Shown here one piece after another: positions 36,938-48,053 of a stretch of 64,000 nt of DNA (the stretch's first letter is position 1; each line of letters begins with the position of its first letter). The stretch lies in the NCBI GenBank assembly GCA_016630905.1, contig WBMQ01000009.1:682001-746000 (forward strand). Direction: 5' to 3'. The notes under the pieces are model-generated. The model saw only the letters and a list, made by a program, of their open reading frames with translations, did no database searches and was not told the origin of the DNA. The position numbers and the translations under genes are program-made. The stretch comes from Capillidium heterosporum (taxonomy: Eukaryota > Entomophthoromycota > Entomophthoromycetes > Entomophthorales > Capillidiaceae).

Positions 36938-38836
36938 ATGAAGTTTTTCAAGTGGAGTGTCGCTGTAGCCTTGCTAGCTAACACTATTCAAAGTATCGAT
37001 ACAGGCTGTTGACGATAGTAGCCACCTGCCAGCGTTGAAGGATACTCAAGATTTCGAAGGTTGGAAACTGTTGGTGGATGAGGCCGTGCAAACCATCGAA
37101 TCGAGCAACAACGGGACCAGTAGAATTAACTTGGTGGAGAAGTTCAAGACCATCATCAGTGGATTCTTCGTTGAGGCGGCCAACGAGTTGAAATGTTCGG
37201 CATGCAAAGTTGGAATCGGCGCAGCGTCTCGTATCTCAAATCTGCCTTTCACAAAGTCTCCAATTCTCGGTGCATTCGCTGGTTTATGTCCTATTGCCAC
37301 TAGTTACCCTAAGAGTGTATGTGACGGCATTGCCGGTACCAACGGTCCGTTAGTTTTCGATATCTTCCGGTACCTAGATTTAGATAACCAGTATACTAGA
37401 CAGATGGCCTGTAATGCTTTCGGTGGTTTATGCCCAGTGCCAGATATCGTAACTAAGCCTCTAAGTTTACCCCCTCTCCCTACTCTTCCAACCCCATCCA
37501 AAGCGAAATTAGATTCGAATAGCACCACGATCAACTTCAAGTACATCTTGCAGCTAAGTGATTTACACTACGACCCCGACTACTTGGAAGGTGCTGAAGC
37601 GGACTGTAAGAAGATAGTCTGCTGCCAGAAGGACTCCAATTCGGATGAGAAGACCCCAGCTTGATCAGACGTAAAGCCAATAAGTTTGGTGATTACAACT
37701 GTGACAACAGCAAGTTGCTGACCGAAAGTATCTTAAAGTATGCCTCTCAGCTAAACCAGCAGTTCAAATTCGACATGGTGCTCTTTACCGGCGACGTACC
37801 TCCCCACACAATCTGGAAGGATAGTCTAAGTTCAAGCCAAGCTGTCGAATCTACTGTATACAGCATGTTTGACGCAAACTTCAACGGTAACACCAACAAA
37901 GTCTATCCCTCCATTGGAAACCATGAATCTATCCCTGTAAACTCTTTCCCGTTGGACAACAATCTCAATTCCAAAGACTTCTTCCTCTACAAGTTCCTAG
38001 CTAAGCTATGGAAAGGCTGGCTACCACCCCAATCCGTAACTAGCGTTGAAAAGGGTGGGTATTACTCGGTCCAGCATAGCCCCAACTTGAAAGTTATTGT
38101 ACTCAACACAAACCTGTGCTATAAGTACAATTTCTACCTCCTCTTAGAACCTAGTAACGAGGATCCCAACGGCATGTTGAAATGGCTCATCAAAGAGCTA
38201 TACGACAGCGAAAAGCTGGGTAGCAAAGTTTACCTAACTGCACATGTACCTCCCGGTTCCATCGACTGTTACCCTCACTGGTCCACCAAATTCAGCCAGA
38301 TCGTCACCAGATTCAGCAATACCATTGCCGGTCAGTTCTACGGCCACTTACACTATGACGAATTCCAGGTCTTTTACCGAGGCAAAGAGCAGACCATCGA
38401 AAATGTCGTCTCCGATGCCTACCTAGCCCCATCCATGACTACCCACGGCGGTATGAACCCCGGATTCCGTATCTACAAGATCGATCCCATCACCTCCAAA
38501 GTCGTCGATTTCTACCAGTACTACGCTGACCTTAAGGAATCTAACAACTGGGTCGAAGGCAAAATCCCCTTTAAAGTCTTGTACGAAGCTAAACAGACTT
38601 ATAACAAGGGTTTAAACTTGGGGGTTAACGATAATTTGGATTCCAAATTCTGGCACAACGTCGTCAAAGGTTTCGAGGCTGAGAAATCGGACACCTTTGA
38701 TACGTTCTATAGATTTAGAACTAAGGGTGCTGGGACGGAGAAAGCTTGTGATAAGACCTGCAAGGACAAGATGGTCTGTAGTTTGAAGGCGGGTAACTCC
38801 AAGTACAACTGCTTAGATTTGGAAGTTCCTTTCTAA
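36938..38836 (+). CDS. Acid sphingomyelinase-like enzyme, two frame breaks
   Basis: Three collinear segments in different frames make one protein of about 630 residues. The ATG at 36938 starts a good signal peptide (MKFFKWSVAVALLANTIQS). Around 37001-37010 the frame must shift by one base to enter the saposin-B region (KCSACKVGIGAA to FGGLCPVPD). Around 37655-37663 it shifts again into the metallophosphatase. Metal and catalytic motifs are intact: SDLHYD (37557-37574), TGDVPPH (about 37786), GNHE (37916-37927), AHVPPG and GHLHYDEF. Together these define acid sphingomyelinase, which releases ceramide and phosphocholine and is secreted in fungi. The rest of the frame is clean for 390 codons, so the breaks are either recent mutations or assembly errors. 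A 44-bp intron inside the signal peptide (from GTAGCC) could explain the first break but would remove most of the peptide. Confidence 0.88.
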
Positions 38837-40138
38837 ATTATGGAAATTAAAATATGTGACATATTCTTAGCTTGTATCCTTTTATATCATAAATTTCTTT
38901 AAAGGATAAATTTATAACATATTTTAAACAAAAATATTATATATTTTGATATAAAGATCACATTTAATATATGTGATGACGAATGTCATTTGGAACAGCT
39001 TTATTGCCAGAGTCGATATCTTTAAGCTAGTATTACTACTAGTGAGTATCAAATTTACTTTTGAGTTGTAGACTTGCCTTGGATACCTTTGATTTGTATA
39101 TCAAGGCAAACTTCTACAGATCTCGTTTATTGATAGTGGAAACTCCATCTTTAAAAATAGTTAGAATTGACCTGTAAAGTATACACATCTACCTTCAATG
39201 TTTGGTGAGCTATTGCAAATTGTATACTATTAAATAGACTATATATTTTGTATTTAAAGTATACAGTACAAATATCTACTACCTTATGCAGCTGTATAAT
39301 GAAGTCTTTATGAATGTTTCGAACTACAATGGAGTCTAAACTTATATTCAAGTCAGTAAGGTATTTGAATCTAAAAGATGAGCGTAAAAGACCTATCTAT
39401 TAATCCTTAAGGCAAGCTTTTTTATACGGATTCCAGAAGAGAATCAAAAGCAAATTTAAATGCCTTGAATGGTACTGTCAACTTAAACTCAATCTAAGTA
39501 CTTTGATAGGTTAAAGGTTGGCAACATAGTAAGTTAATGTTGACTTAATTCTATGGTAGATTGCCTTGAGGTTTGCTGTAGACTTCACCGATTCGGGATT
39601 GAGCTTAAGCTTGCTTACCTTTCCGAGGTATATCAATATACATAAATATATTCATTTCAATTTTAGACTTTGACTTGACTTAATATTGATAGAGTTATAG
39701 AATAAATGTCCAGTTTTTAAGTAGTAACTCAACTATTAAATTTAATAACCATACATCTCTACAAAGTAGTTTTCACTTTGACGACCAATGATCCTATCTA
39801 TACCAACTCAAAGCTCTGAAACCTTTATTATATATCTCAAATTTAACTGTATATTTACCAATAATTTAATGCGGCTAAAACTGCTGTAGATGTGCCTTTT
39901 CAATATAAAAAATGCATAACCTATTTAACGACAATCTGTGTTTTGAAAGAAATATAAATAAATTTTGCAAAAGTATCGACCGATATCCAGTATGATAAGT
40001 GAAAGTGGTAGTCAAGGTTAAAATACCATCAAGCAGATATCTGCAAATACAAAAAGATATAAAATGCTAGATCTGCCTTCAAAATTCTAATTCCTACTAA
40101 TCCTTAATTTTTTATCTACCTCGTACTAAATACTCCAT
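38837..40138. other. Intergenic, no supported gene
   Basis: About 1.3 kb, very AT-rich, between two genes for secreted proteins. A 66-codon minus frame at 39151-39351 has no recognisable content. Confidence 0.55.
40058..40064 (+). promoter_or_regulatory. TATA box of the repeat-protein gene
   Basis: TATAAAA lies about 75-80 bp upstream of the ATG at 40139. Confidence 0.5.
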
Positions 40139-42052
40139 ATGAAGGTGAACCAAATAGTTATTTTAGTACTAGTAGACCTTCTACTAGGCCTACCTCAAGG
40201 CAACCCAGTACCTCCAATTACTGATACTAAACCAACTGTTTCCACCGATACCATTATTAGTTCAAATAATACGAATGTTGCCAACACCAGCCCTACCGAA
40301 GGAGCTATCAAAAATTCCACAGTAGCTTCGCTTGCCTCTAAAGATAAGGATACCGACACTTCAAACTCGAAACTTGATTCCAAACTAACCAATATCGTCA
40401 ACCCTGTAGTCACAACTTTAAGTGTCAGTGACACTACCGACCTCCAATCAGGTAACCCCAAGCCCATAAAGTTGGAGGCCCTACCTACTGAACCTACCCC
40501 TAAGCCATTACAAGTTAAATTACTGATCCCCATCCCCAAGGATGTTCGTGATAAGATTGATCTAAGTCTTATAACGGAAGACCAGTTTGACATCAACAAA
40601 GTACCTCCCAATTTTAACTACCGCACTTTACCGTCCGCCTTCAACTACTTGGAGGGTATCAAATCCATCAATAACTTCCCTAAAGACTTCGATTTCTCCA
40701 AGTTACCTTTGGACCAACTAGACTTGAACTTAGTATTACCCGACAGCTTGGTTTTAGAGAACTTCTCCAAGGGTTTGGACTTGCAGAAATTCACGATTGA
40801 CCAACTCAAAGTCCTAGAAAAGAAATTAGTCAACTATAAGGATTTGACTTTGATTCATCAGTACGCCAAGACTTCCAACGTCAACGAGCTGATCGACTTT
40901 GACCAATTCCTAAAGAGTTTCACCGATCTATACTACCCCGCCCTTATCAATATGAACGGCAACCTCAAAGCTATACCTAGCCCTGCTGAGCTAAATGATG
41001 TCTTGCACGAGTTCAAGGAACTGGATACCAGCTTAGATAAAGTGCAACTAGCCAAAGATAGTTTGTCTTTACTCAATGTCAACGAGGGAGTCGAGCTTAC
41101 ATACGTTTTTGATACTAAGCCGCAGGGTCACAAGTACCTGGATGACGCCCTAAGTGATACAAACGGACCTATCAAGTCAGTTGTTGACGAGTTTGCCAAA
41201 ATTTTAAACTTCAAAGGTCTATCAGGCCCTAATGATGACAGTAACCCCTCTCAACTAGAAATTAACGATGATGAACAATCCAAGGAGGAGCTCAAATCCA
41301 GAGTACACAGTCGGCTGGGGTTAACATCGAAGAGACAGGTCAAACCTAACGAACTGGAGTTGAAAGAACTCTTCTTCAATAGGTTGCGCAACAAACGGAT
41401 AATCGAACCGAAGGATATACCCGTCCATCCCAGCGGTCGTATTGTTTTACCTTTTCTATCTACCCCATCCAAGATGGCCAGTTTCGCACCTACCTACAAT
41501 TTCTATAGGCTGAGTACAAAGCTGTTGAGGAATTTAGATTTCCGATATTTGCCTCCAGGCTTCAACTTCAAAAAGTTCCCACTAGAGCGCATCGACTTGA
41601 AGTATTTACCTAACAAATTGGATCTCAGTAAGTTCCCCTCCAATTTCAACTTAAAGAGGCTGGATATCTACAAGATCGATGCCAACAAGGTACCCAAGAA
41701 CTTCAAATACAATAGGTTAAACTTGCATGCCAACGGGTTAGTACCCATCTTGGGTAATGTCAAAGTAGCTTTAAATATTGGTTCTGACAGTGATGCAGAT
41801 ACTGGCAGTGATGATGGTGCTAATAGCTTGGTACGGAGGAAAGAAGGGAACAAGGATGACAATTTGAAGCTGCAGTTCCTGGACAAAATGGAGTCGGTAT
41901 TGACCAGCTTGAAAATGATCCAGTTGCTGGAGTTACGGAACCGAAGAGTGGATCTGGTTCCTATCAAAAGCTTCCCTCAGGATATCATGCGTGACCTGCG
42001 CGAGATATTGATGATAACTTTGAAGAAGTTTAACTCCACGTTAGTGCAATAA
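40139..42052 (+). CDS. Secreted protein with 9-10-residue repeats, novel
   Basis: A single exon of 637 codons; family not recognised. A hydrophobic N-terminus (about 1-21) predicts secretion. Residues 25-125 are Ser/Thr/Pro/Asn-rich, a likely glycosylated stalk. Two blocks of short repeats follow. Block 1 (about 140-228) includes FDFSKLPLDQ, LDLNLVLPDS and LDLQKFTIDQ. Block 2 (about 465-532) includes LDFRYLPPG, FNFKKFPLER, IDLKYLPNK, LDLSKFPSN and IDANKVPKN. The unit is roughly [FIL]-[DN]-[FL]-x-x-[LFV]-P-x-x, suggesting a short-rung solenoid. Between the blocks are dibasic sites (SKRQ, NKRI) suited to Kex2-type processing, and an acidic stretch lies near 545-560. It sits between genes for two secreted hydrolases. 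A structural wall protein, adhesin or host-interaction protein are all guesses. Confidence 0.88.
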   Translation: MKVNQIVILVLVDLLLGLPQGNPVPPITDTKPTVSTDTIISSNNTNVANTSPTEGAIKNSTVASLASKDKDTDTSNSKLDSKLTNIVNPVVTTLSVSDTTDLQSGNPKPIKLEALPTEPTPKPLQVKLLIPIPKDVRDKIDLSLITEDQFDINKVPPNFNYRTLPSAFNYLEGIKSINNFPKDFDFSKLPLDQLDLNLVLPDSLVLENFSKGLDLQKFTIDQLKVLEKKLVNYKDLTLIHQYAKTSNVNELIDFDQFLKSFTDLYYPALINMNGNLKAIPSPAELNDVLHEFKELDTSLDKVQLAKDSLSLLNVNEGVELTYVFDTKPQGHKYLDDALSDTNGPIKSVVDEFAKILNFKGLSGPNDDSNPSQLEINDDEQSKEELKSRVHSRLGLTSKRQVKPNELELKELFFNRLRNKRIIEPKDIPVHPSGRIVLPFLSTPSKMASFAPTYNFYRLSTKLLRNLDFRYLPPGFNFKKFPLERIDLKYLPNKLDLSKFPSNFNLKRLDIYKIDANKVPKNFKYNRLNLHANGLVPILGNVKVALNIGSDSDADTGSDDGANSLVRRKEGNKDDNLKLQFLDKMESVLTSLKMIQLLELRNRRVDLVPIKSFPQDIMRDLREILMITLKKFNSTLVQ

Positions 42053-42201
42053 ATTTTTTGTATTTTTGTAGTTTTGCGGTTTTATTTTACAGTTCACTAA
42101 ATACTTTTTGCAAATATGCAAAAGTTCAATTCGTAACGTTCGCGTTTCATAACTTCCAACTATGAAACTAAATTAGCCTAGATTTTAGTTTCAAAATTTT
42201 A

Positions 42202-42211
42202 GTATATATAT
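42202..42211 (+). promoter_or_regulatory. TATA box of the chitinase gene
   Basis: TATATATATT lies about 50 bp upstream of the ATG at 42258. Confidence 0.5.
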
Positions 42212-42257
42212 TTAGTGAAAGACACATCCATCACATCTATTTCAATTTCAACGAAGT

Positions 42258-43883
42258 ATGAACATTGGCACTTTACTTTTATTTATCACTCTAGTTTCGA
42301 CACTTGAAACTAGCCTTCAACAACCCCAACAGCCGCACGAACCAGTACCTTACAACCCAGCCTTAGGTGACAAGGAGGAAGAGGTTGACCTATCTAAAAA
42401 GGACAAAGTAGTCGTCTACTGGGGTCAAAACTCCATAGGAAGTAAGTTCCCTGATGACCGATCTAAATGGGAGAAGCCGTTAGCTGACTACTGTAAAGAT
42501 AGTTCGGTAGATATAATAGTCGTAGCTTTCCTAAACAACTTTCCAACTCCTACCAATCCATTACCCGAGCTCAATTTAAGTTACCACTGTACGACTACCT
42601 TCCCTAATTCGACTTTATTAAGTTGTCCTGACTTAGAAAAGGATATCAAGTTATGTCAAAAATCCAAGAAGAAGGTGTTGTTAAGTCTAGGTGGTGCATC
42701 AGGGAATTATGGCTTGAAATCATTGGAGTACACCGAAACTTTCGTCCAACTGGTTTGGGATCTCTTTTTGGGTGGCAACGATGCCAACTTGAAATCGATG
42801 CGACCCTTCGGTAAAGTCAAGTTGGACGGAGTAGATCTCGATATCGAAGGTGGCTCTAATCTATTTTACAACAATTTCATCAACATGATGCGCGAACGGT
42901 ATATCAGAGACAACACCAAGAAATACTACGTAGGTGTAGCTCCTCAATGCGTCTTCCCCGACCACTACTTGGCCCCAACTTTGAATGAAAGCTTCATTGA
43001 CTTTGTCTTTATCCAGTTCTACAATAATTTCTGTGGTATCCAAAACTTCAACAACCCTTACGGCTTTAATTTCAAGGAGTGGGATCTGTGGGCTTCCAAG
43101 ACGAGTATCAATAGAAATGTGCAACTGTTCTTGGGTATTCCAGGCTCGATGAGTGCGGCAGGTAACGGGTATGTCGATCTCAAGGAATTAGAGAAGGTGG
43201 TAACGAGTGTTAAGAAATCACAGTATTTTGGTGGAGTTATGGCCTGGGATATCTCGCAAGCCAGTTCCAATTTGGTAGATGGAACATCCTATTTAGATGG
43301 TATCAACCGTATTTTGAAGATTACTAAAACCGATATGGAGAAGAGTGCAGCCTACTATGATGATGGGCTACGTAAAGTACAGCCAAAAGTAATAGTTGGG
43401 AACTTCAACCAAGGACTAGTGGGGAGGAGGTGTAGCCGTCGTAATCAACTTATAGTCAACCCTACCAACTTGAACCAAGGGATCGCCTGCTTCAATCGAG
43501 TTTGGGTCCAAACCTACAACGCTAACCCCACTTCCAACTTGAAATCGATCAACTCTACTACAACCAATTTAAACCTACAGTTCAACTACAACAAATTCGA
43601 GAACTACGACCTACAGTTAATCCCACTCCAAGAATACTCTACCGATGGTGAGTTGGAAGTTTTAGTCAAGGTCCGAAGTTTCTTAATGGACGGGTTCAGA
43701 AGTTGGAAGTTGGAACTTAAAGGTATAGATGGGCTACTATTAGATAGTAGTCAAGGTTTAGTGAAAGAGGGGAGTGTTGTAGGTACCGAATCCAACTTAC
43801 GCAACAAGTTGGATGTGCGGTTGAAATTCCAAAATTTAGGGAAATTCCCTAGTTTGAAGCAAATTCAGTTCACAAGGTTATAG
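42258..43883 (+). CDS. Class III (GH18) chitinase with unusual C-terminal domain
   Basis: A single exon of 541 codons. A signal peptide (about 1-20) and a Gln/Pro-rich linker precede the GH18 barrel. Strand 1 is KVVVYWGQNSIG (from about residue 50), then KKVLLSLGGASGNYGL, the catalytic DGVDLDIEGG with the acid Glu near residue 198, VFIQFYNN, and FGGVMAWDIS closing the barrel. This is the hevamine-like plant/fungal class III subfamily. Residues about 375-541 form a second domain of mostly beta and polar sequence that I cannot assign; it lacks the tight Cys pattern of CBM19 or the short CBM1. The enzyme cuts chitin in the fungal wall or in arthropod cuticle. The gene ends 121 bp from the convergent CWC15 stop. 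Proximity to the sphingomyelinase-like gene and the repeat protein suggests a region of secreted products. Confidence 0.95.
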   Translation: MNIGTLLLFITLVSTLETSLQQPQQPHEPVPYNPALGDKEEEVDLSKKDKVVVYWGQNSIGSKFPDDRSKWEKPLADYCKDSSVDIIVVAFLNNFPTPTNPLPELNLSYHCTTTFPNSTLLSCPDLEKDIKLCQKSKKKVLLSLGGASGNYGLKSLEYTETFVQLVWDLFLGGNDANLKSMRPFGKVKLDGVDLDIEGGSNLFYNNFINMMRERYIRDNTKKYYVGVAPQCVFPDHYLAPTLNESFIDFVFIQFYNNFCGIQNFNNPYGFNFKEWDLWASKTSINRNVQLFLGIPGSMSAAGNGYVDLKELEKVVTSVKKSQYFGGVMAWDISQASSNLVDGTSYLDGINRILKITKTDMEKSAAYYDDGLRKVQPKVIVGNFNQGLVGRRCSRRNQLIVNPTNLNQGIACFNRVWVQTYNANPTSNLKSINSTTTNLNLQFNYNKFENYDLQLIPLQEYSTDGELEVLVKVRSFLMDGFRSWKLELKGIDGLLLDSSQGLVKEGSVVGTESNLRNKLDVRLKFQNLGKFPSLKQIQFTRL

Positions 43884-44004
43884 CCATCATAATAAAAACA
43901 TATTTACACTTTTCTAATTTAAAATTTTATAGATCTTTATATAAAAAAAGTAAAATTGAAGATAAAGGAGGGAGGGAGTTAAAGTTGAGTTCAAGTTCCA
44001 AAAA

Positions 44005-44907
44005 CTATTGCATGTACTTGTCCATAAACTTGCGGTGGAAGTCCGAACGTAACATGTCGTTAATAAATCTCTTGGTAGGTTTCTCATCGACGCCGCGTGC
44101 TTGGTTCTTGAAAATGACGTCGTCGTCCCACCTAAAAAGTAGCAAAAGATAAAAAGCAAGTGTAAATAAAGGATCCTATAAAAATTAAAAGTACCTCCGT
44201 TTGACGTTAAATCCAGTCTCATCAACCGGGTTGAGTAAGGGGTTCCCAGTCAATGTCTCAGCTTCCCGTTCCTTTTCCAAAGCGGCTGCCTCCCGTTCCT
44301 ATATTTCAAAAAAGTTAGGTAAATACAAGTAAAGTTTTGAATTAGGTACCTGCTTTGCTTTAAGCTCGGCACGCTCCTTCTTTATCAATTCCAACTCCCG
44401 CATAAGAGCTTCTGTATCTTCTTCATCGTCGTCATCGTCATCGTCTTCATCATCATCACTGTCTTGTTGTGGATGTTGTGCCAATTCACCTTCGCCTTCA
44501 ACTTCGTCATCTTCATCCTCCTCATCACCATCCTTTGTTTGTAGTAAGGTAGCACTCTCATTTTCAGCGAGTTCTAATAATAAAGCTTGTTCGTGAGTTA
44601 AACCAATTTTTTTGGGCTCCTGGTAGTCCTTGGGATGGACTTTATCTTGGTAGTAGCGAAGTTCGGCGTTTAAAAGTTTCTCTTTGAACTCATCTTCGTC
44701 TAAATTGTGATCTTTATCTTGGCCTTCCTTACTACATTTTTAAAAGATAGAAATTAGTATAAAGTTAATTTTACAAAATATAATAATAGCTTACCGATAT
44801 TTTAATTTAGTATGGGAGGCCTGGTCTCTTGCAGCAGTCTGTTGGGTTGGGTTCTTGCTATCTTTACCCTTGGCTGGGTCAAATGTAGGTCGTGCTGCCG
44901 AAGTCAT
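44005..44907 (-). CDS. CWC15: Spliceosome-associated protein Cwc15
   Basis: Minus exons 44907-44795, 44731-44350, 44298-44195 and 44131-44005 give 241 residues. The N-terminus [15 protein letters not shown] is the family start, followed by ASHTKLKYR. An acidic run (about 130-150) and a coiled segment ([19 protein letters not shown]) precede the diagnostic C-terminus [21 protein letters not shown] and [19 protein letters not shown]. Cwc15 belongs to the Prp19/NTC-associated core of activated spliceosomes. Introns are 51-63 bp. Confidence is high because both termini match the family. Confidence 0.96.
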
Positions 44908-45513
44908 ATTTTTGTTTTGATGTTGTTCTGGTTGGGAAAGTTGAGCTGGGTTAAGCCGCTTTCAAAGATCTACTTTGAAAACTTTTGGGAGAGTTTGGAG
45001 ATGCCATTGGCCTATTAACTTTGCCAAATGAAACTCTACTTTGAGTGCATATTATTGGTTGTTGTAAATTTTTATGGAAGCTATTTTACAGTTACTGAAG
45101 CCTTGAAATCGAAAGTGAAACTGAGTTTGAGAACAAGGGCTTTGAATTGATAGTAGGCCCGTATACAAAGTACCGATACTGAACAAATCTATACTTACAA
45201 GAGTAAGAAGGGATGTATGAGGCATCGAAACCTAGAAGCTGTAAATGTACGTCTTGCATGGACCAGCTCCCCAAAAAATTTCCTACCTTTATCGAAGCTG
45301 CAAGTGGAAGTTTGCCTTTCTTTTAATTAATTTGAGTTGCCAAATTTGGACGACCTCCTCTCGACCCATAAATTGGGTTTCAAACTTTCCATAACCAGCA
45401 TTCCTCAATTACAAAAGCTTCAACTCTTAAAATAAAGGATAGAGGTAATCTAAACTGAGCATCGATACTAAACTTCACCTTACCAACTACCAACCCCTAA
45501 TTAAAACGTCAAC
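44908..45513. other. Divergent promoter region CWC15 / ERV2
   Basis: About 600 bp. A 60-codon minus frame (45092-45274) is not supported as a gene. No TATA box or other clear site recognised. Confidence 0.5.
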
Positions 45514-46220
45514 ATGATACGATTCGCCAAACCCATCTTATTTGCCATCCTCCTGTTAATAATCTCGTTGTTCTTTTTGGTCCATGTTGGTAAGCCAGCA
45601 GCTTTGGAGCCAGGACAAGATAGGAGGGTAAGTAGTCTATATGTGCCGGAGAAGGAAGGCCCGGACAACTCATTCTTTGCCAACCGATGGGATGACAAGT
45701 TGAAATTAGAAAGTGGCGAGACTATTATGCCGGAATTGGGTAACGCTACTATAAAGTATTTTTATTTTTAAACCATATGTTTATCTATCCTTTCTATTGT
45801 TATATAGAGCCGAGTTAGGTAGAAGCTCATGGAGATTGATCCATACAGTAGCTGCTCGTTTCCCAGCTAACCCAACTGTCGATGAGCAGAATGCCTTGAA
45901 GTCATGGATCTATTTATTCAGTAGGCTGTACCCTTGTGGCGAATGGTAAACTTTAGGCTTTATTTAAATTAAATTTTGGCATATGTAGTGCTAGACATTT
46001 CCAAGGAGTACTTGTTGATCATCCACCTAAGGTAAATTATTTCGTCTAGTTTATCATATTTATGGTATTTCAATTTTTGTAGGTGAGCTCCAGGAATGAA
46101 GCTAGCAAATGGGCCTGTGATGTCCATAACGTCGTCAATTTGAAGCTGGAGAAACCTCAGTTCAACTGCTCCGAGGTCCTCAACCACTGGAAATGTGGTT
46201 GCAATGATGCCAAGGATTAG
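45514..46220 (+). CDS. ERV2: ER sulfhydryl oxidase, Erv2 type
   Basis: Exons 45514-45755, 45808-45945, 45989-46031 and 46083-46220 give 186 residues. The hydrophobic stretch at residues about 5-26 is a signal anchor into the ER. The Erv/ALR domain follows: RSSWRLIHTVAARFP, the active-site CGEC at residues 124-127 interrupted by an intron within the last Cys codon, ARHFQGVL, and the FAD-binding HNVVNLKLEKP. A Cys pair near the C-terminus (CGCND) fits the shuttle disulfide of yeast Erv2. The enzyme makes disulfides for ER oxidative folding, using FAD and oxygen. The length matches Erv2 (about 196). Confidence 0.95.
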
Positions 46221-48053
46221 TTTTTTGGAGATGATTTTCAAACTTTTGAATGAAGCTGAAACTTTATAAGAGTATATATATGTAAAAGGATATGCTCTGA
46301 CTTATTTTTCAATTAAAGTGCAAATTTTAGTTTTTTGGAGTTGATATAGCGTTTAGTTGGCTTATATATTTACCGATTGCTTTAAAGAATTAGTAGTTTA
46401 TTATATTAGCTTTTGATTTCTACTATTCTTGCTTTGTTGAATATTAATAGCCACTAGTCGACTTATTTTCTGATTCCTGAAAGTTTGATAGTATTTTGAA
46501 CTATTACTGTACATTATATGTACTAGTCTAGTAAAAACTTTGAGTCAAAAGTCTTTTTCACTCCTCAAGGATATCGTATATATATTTAAAATGTACTATT
46601 AAATTCTTAATATTGTGATACTCAATAGGCAAGGTCAGTAATATAGATTGAACAGCTGAATATTAGTAGCAATTCAGATGCCTGGAATTGAATGTATCTC
46701 AACATCTCCCATTTCGTTGCATTGTTGAGTCATTGAATGTGGATTATAAAAAGTATTGAACCAATTTAGCAGATACGAGACCAACAAAATTGATTCTAAA
46801 TGTATACATAAAGCTACTCTCAAAGGTAGTTTAATGTCCAGTTATAGCTTTTCAAAGTTACAAGGCAATGTCACAACCAGCTGATAAATGATATAGTAGT
46901 GTTCAGTAAACCCTAGGTCTTTGGTTTTTCAACATGCTTATAGCTTAGATGTAGTATTACAGTTGAAGAAAATATCATCAATTGTTGCGATAGATTTATA
47001 TCAATTTTGGGACATACTTTGCCCATAGTTTTCTGAATTATAGTAAATATATAAGAAAAGGTTATTTTAAAGGGCTATATGTATTTAAACGTATATTAAA
47101 TGAAAGTATGGATCCTTTTAAATTGATAGCTAAATAGTTTTCCAATATAAAACCACCTAATTAACAGCTTGTATTGTAAGTGTAGCTATAGAATATTTCT
47201 CATAATTGAATTTATATATACTTGAATTTCCAATTGGAGACTCTAAACTTAAATATACCCAAAATCTTATTAATTTGATAAATAGGTTTGCTATAGCAGC
47301 TACATAGCAACCATTGCTACTCTATTTTGTTCAAAAAACTGGATAGTTTCTCATGAACTTGTAAAAATCAATCCAATATTCCTGAATGATGCAGTCACTA
47401 AGTAAAATTTGATTTCAGAAATCAAAATATAACGTTAGTGATGCTACTATCAAACTTTGAAAGGTTTTGGAAATTTCTCTTTCAAATCTTCATACATTTT
47501 ACAAGTTTGATGCAAATATGCAAGAAAATATAGCCTTTAAAGGTAGTATAAAAGCCGCCAAAACGGAATTTCCAACAAATATTGAAAGTTTGGGTAGTAT
47601 GGATGACTCATATCGCAATAGAGATGATATGAGTGAAGGAAGTAGGTAACAATAGTATAGAAAGTCACGAAACCAATGCTACCAATGTTTTTCCTGTGAA
47701 AGGAGTGTATATAGTAGTGAGAAAGTTCTTGATGTACTAGAGCATATTAAAAAGCGTTTACTAATCCGGGTAGTTAAGCTTAAGCCAGTATATGGTAAGG
47801 TATTTGCCAACTTCACTACAGATCATAGTTAACGAATGTGAGCAAGATATGTACAAAGATGAAAGGAGCTTAGAGTCAAAGGAATCGAATAATTATATTG
47901 CAAGTGATCAAGGTTTTTCAAAAGAAATAGAATATGGTTTTTCCAAACAGTAGGAAAGATGTAGAAAATCTTAATAATGAAATAAAGCAATGTAAATAAG
48001 TACATTGATTTGATATACATTTGTAAATTGATCCAAATAACTGATAAGCACAG
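46221..48053. other. Intergenic, no supported gene
   Basis: About 1.8 kb of AT-rich sequence downstream of ERV2. A 60-codon plus frame at 47467-47649 (Asp/Arg/Ser-rich end) may be an upstream exon remnant of the pseudogene at 48054, but this cannot be shown. Confidence 0.5.

Noticed and set aside
40195..41967. Long minus-strand frames opposite the repeat-protein gene
   Set aside because: Antisense shadows of a coding region with biased codons; no family resemblance.
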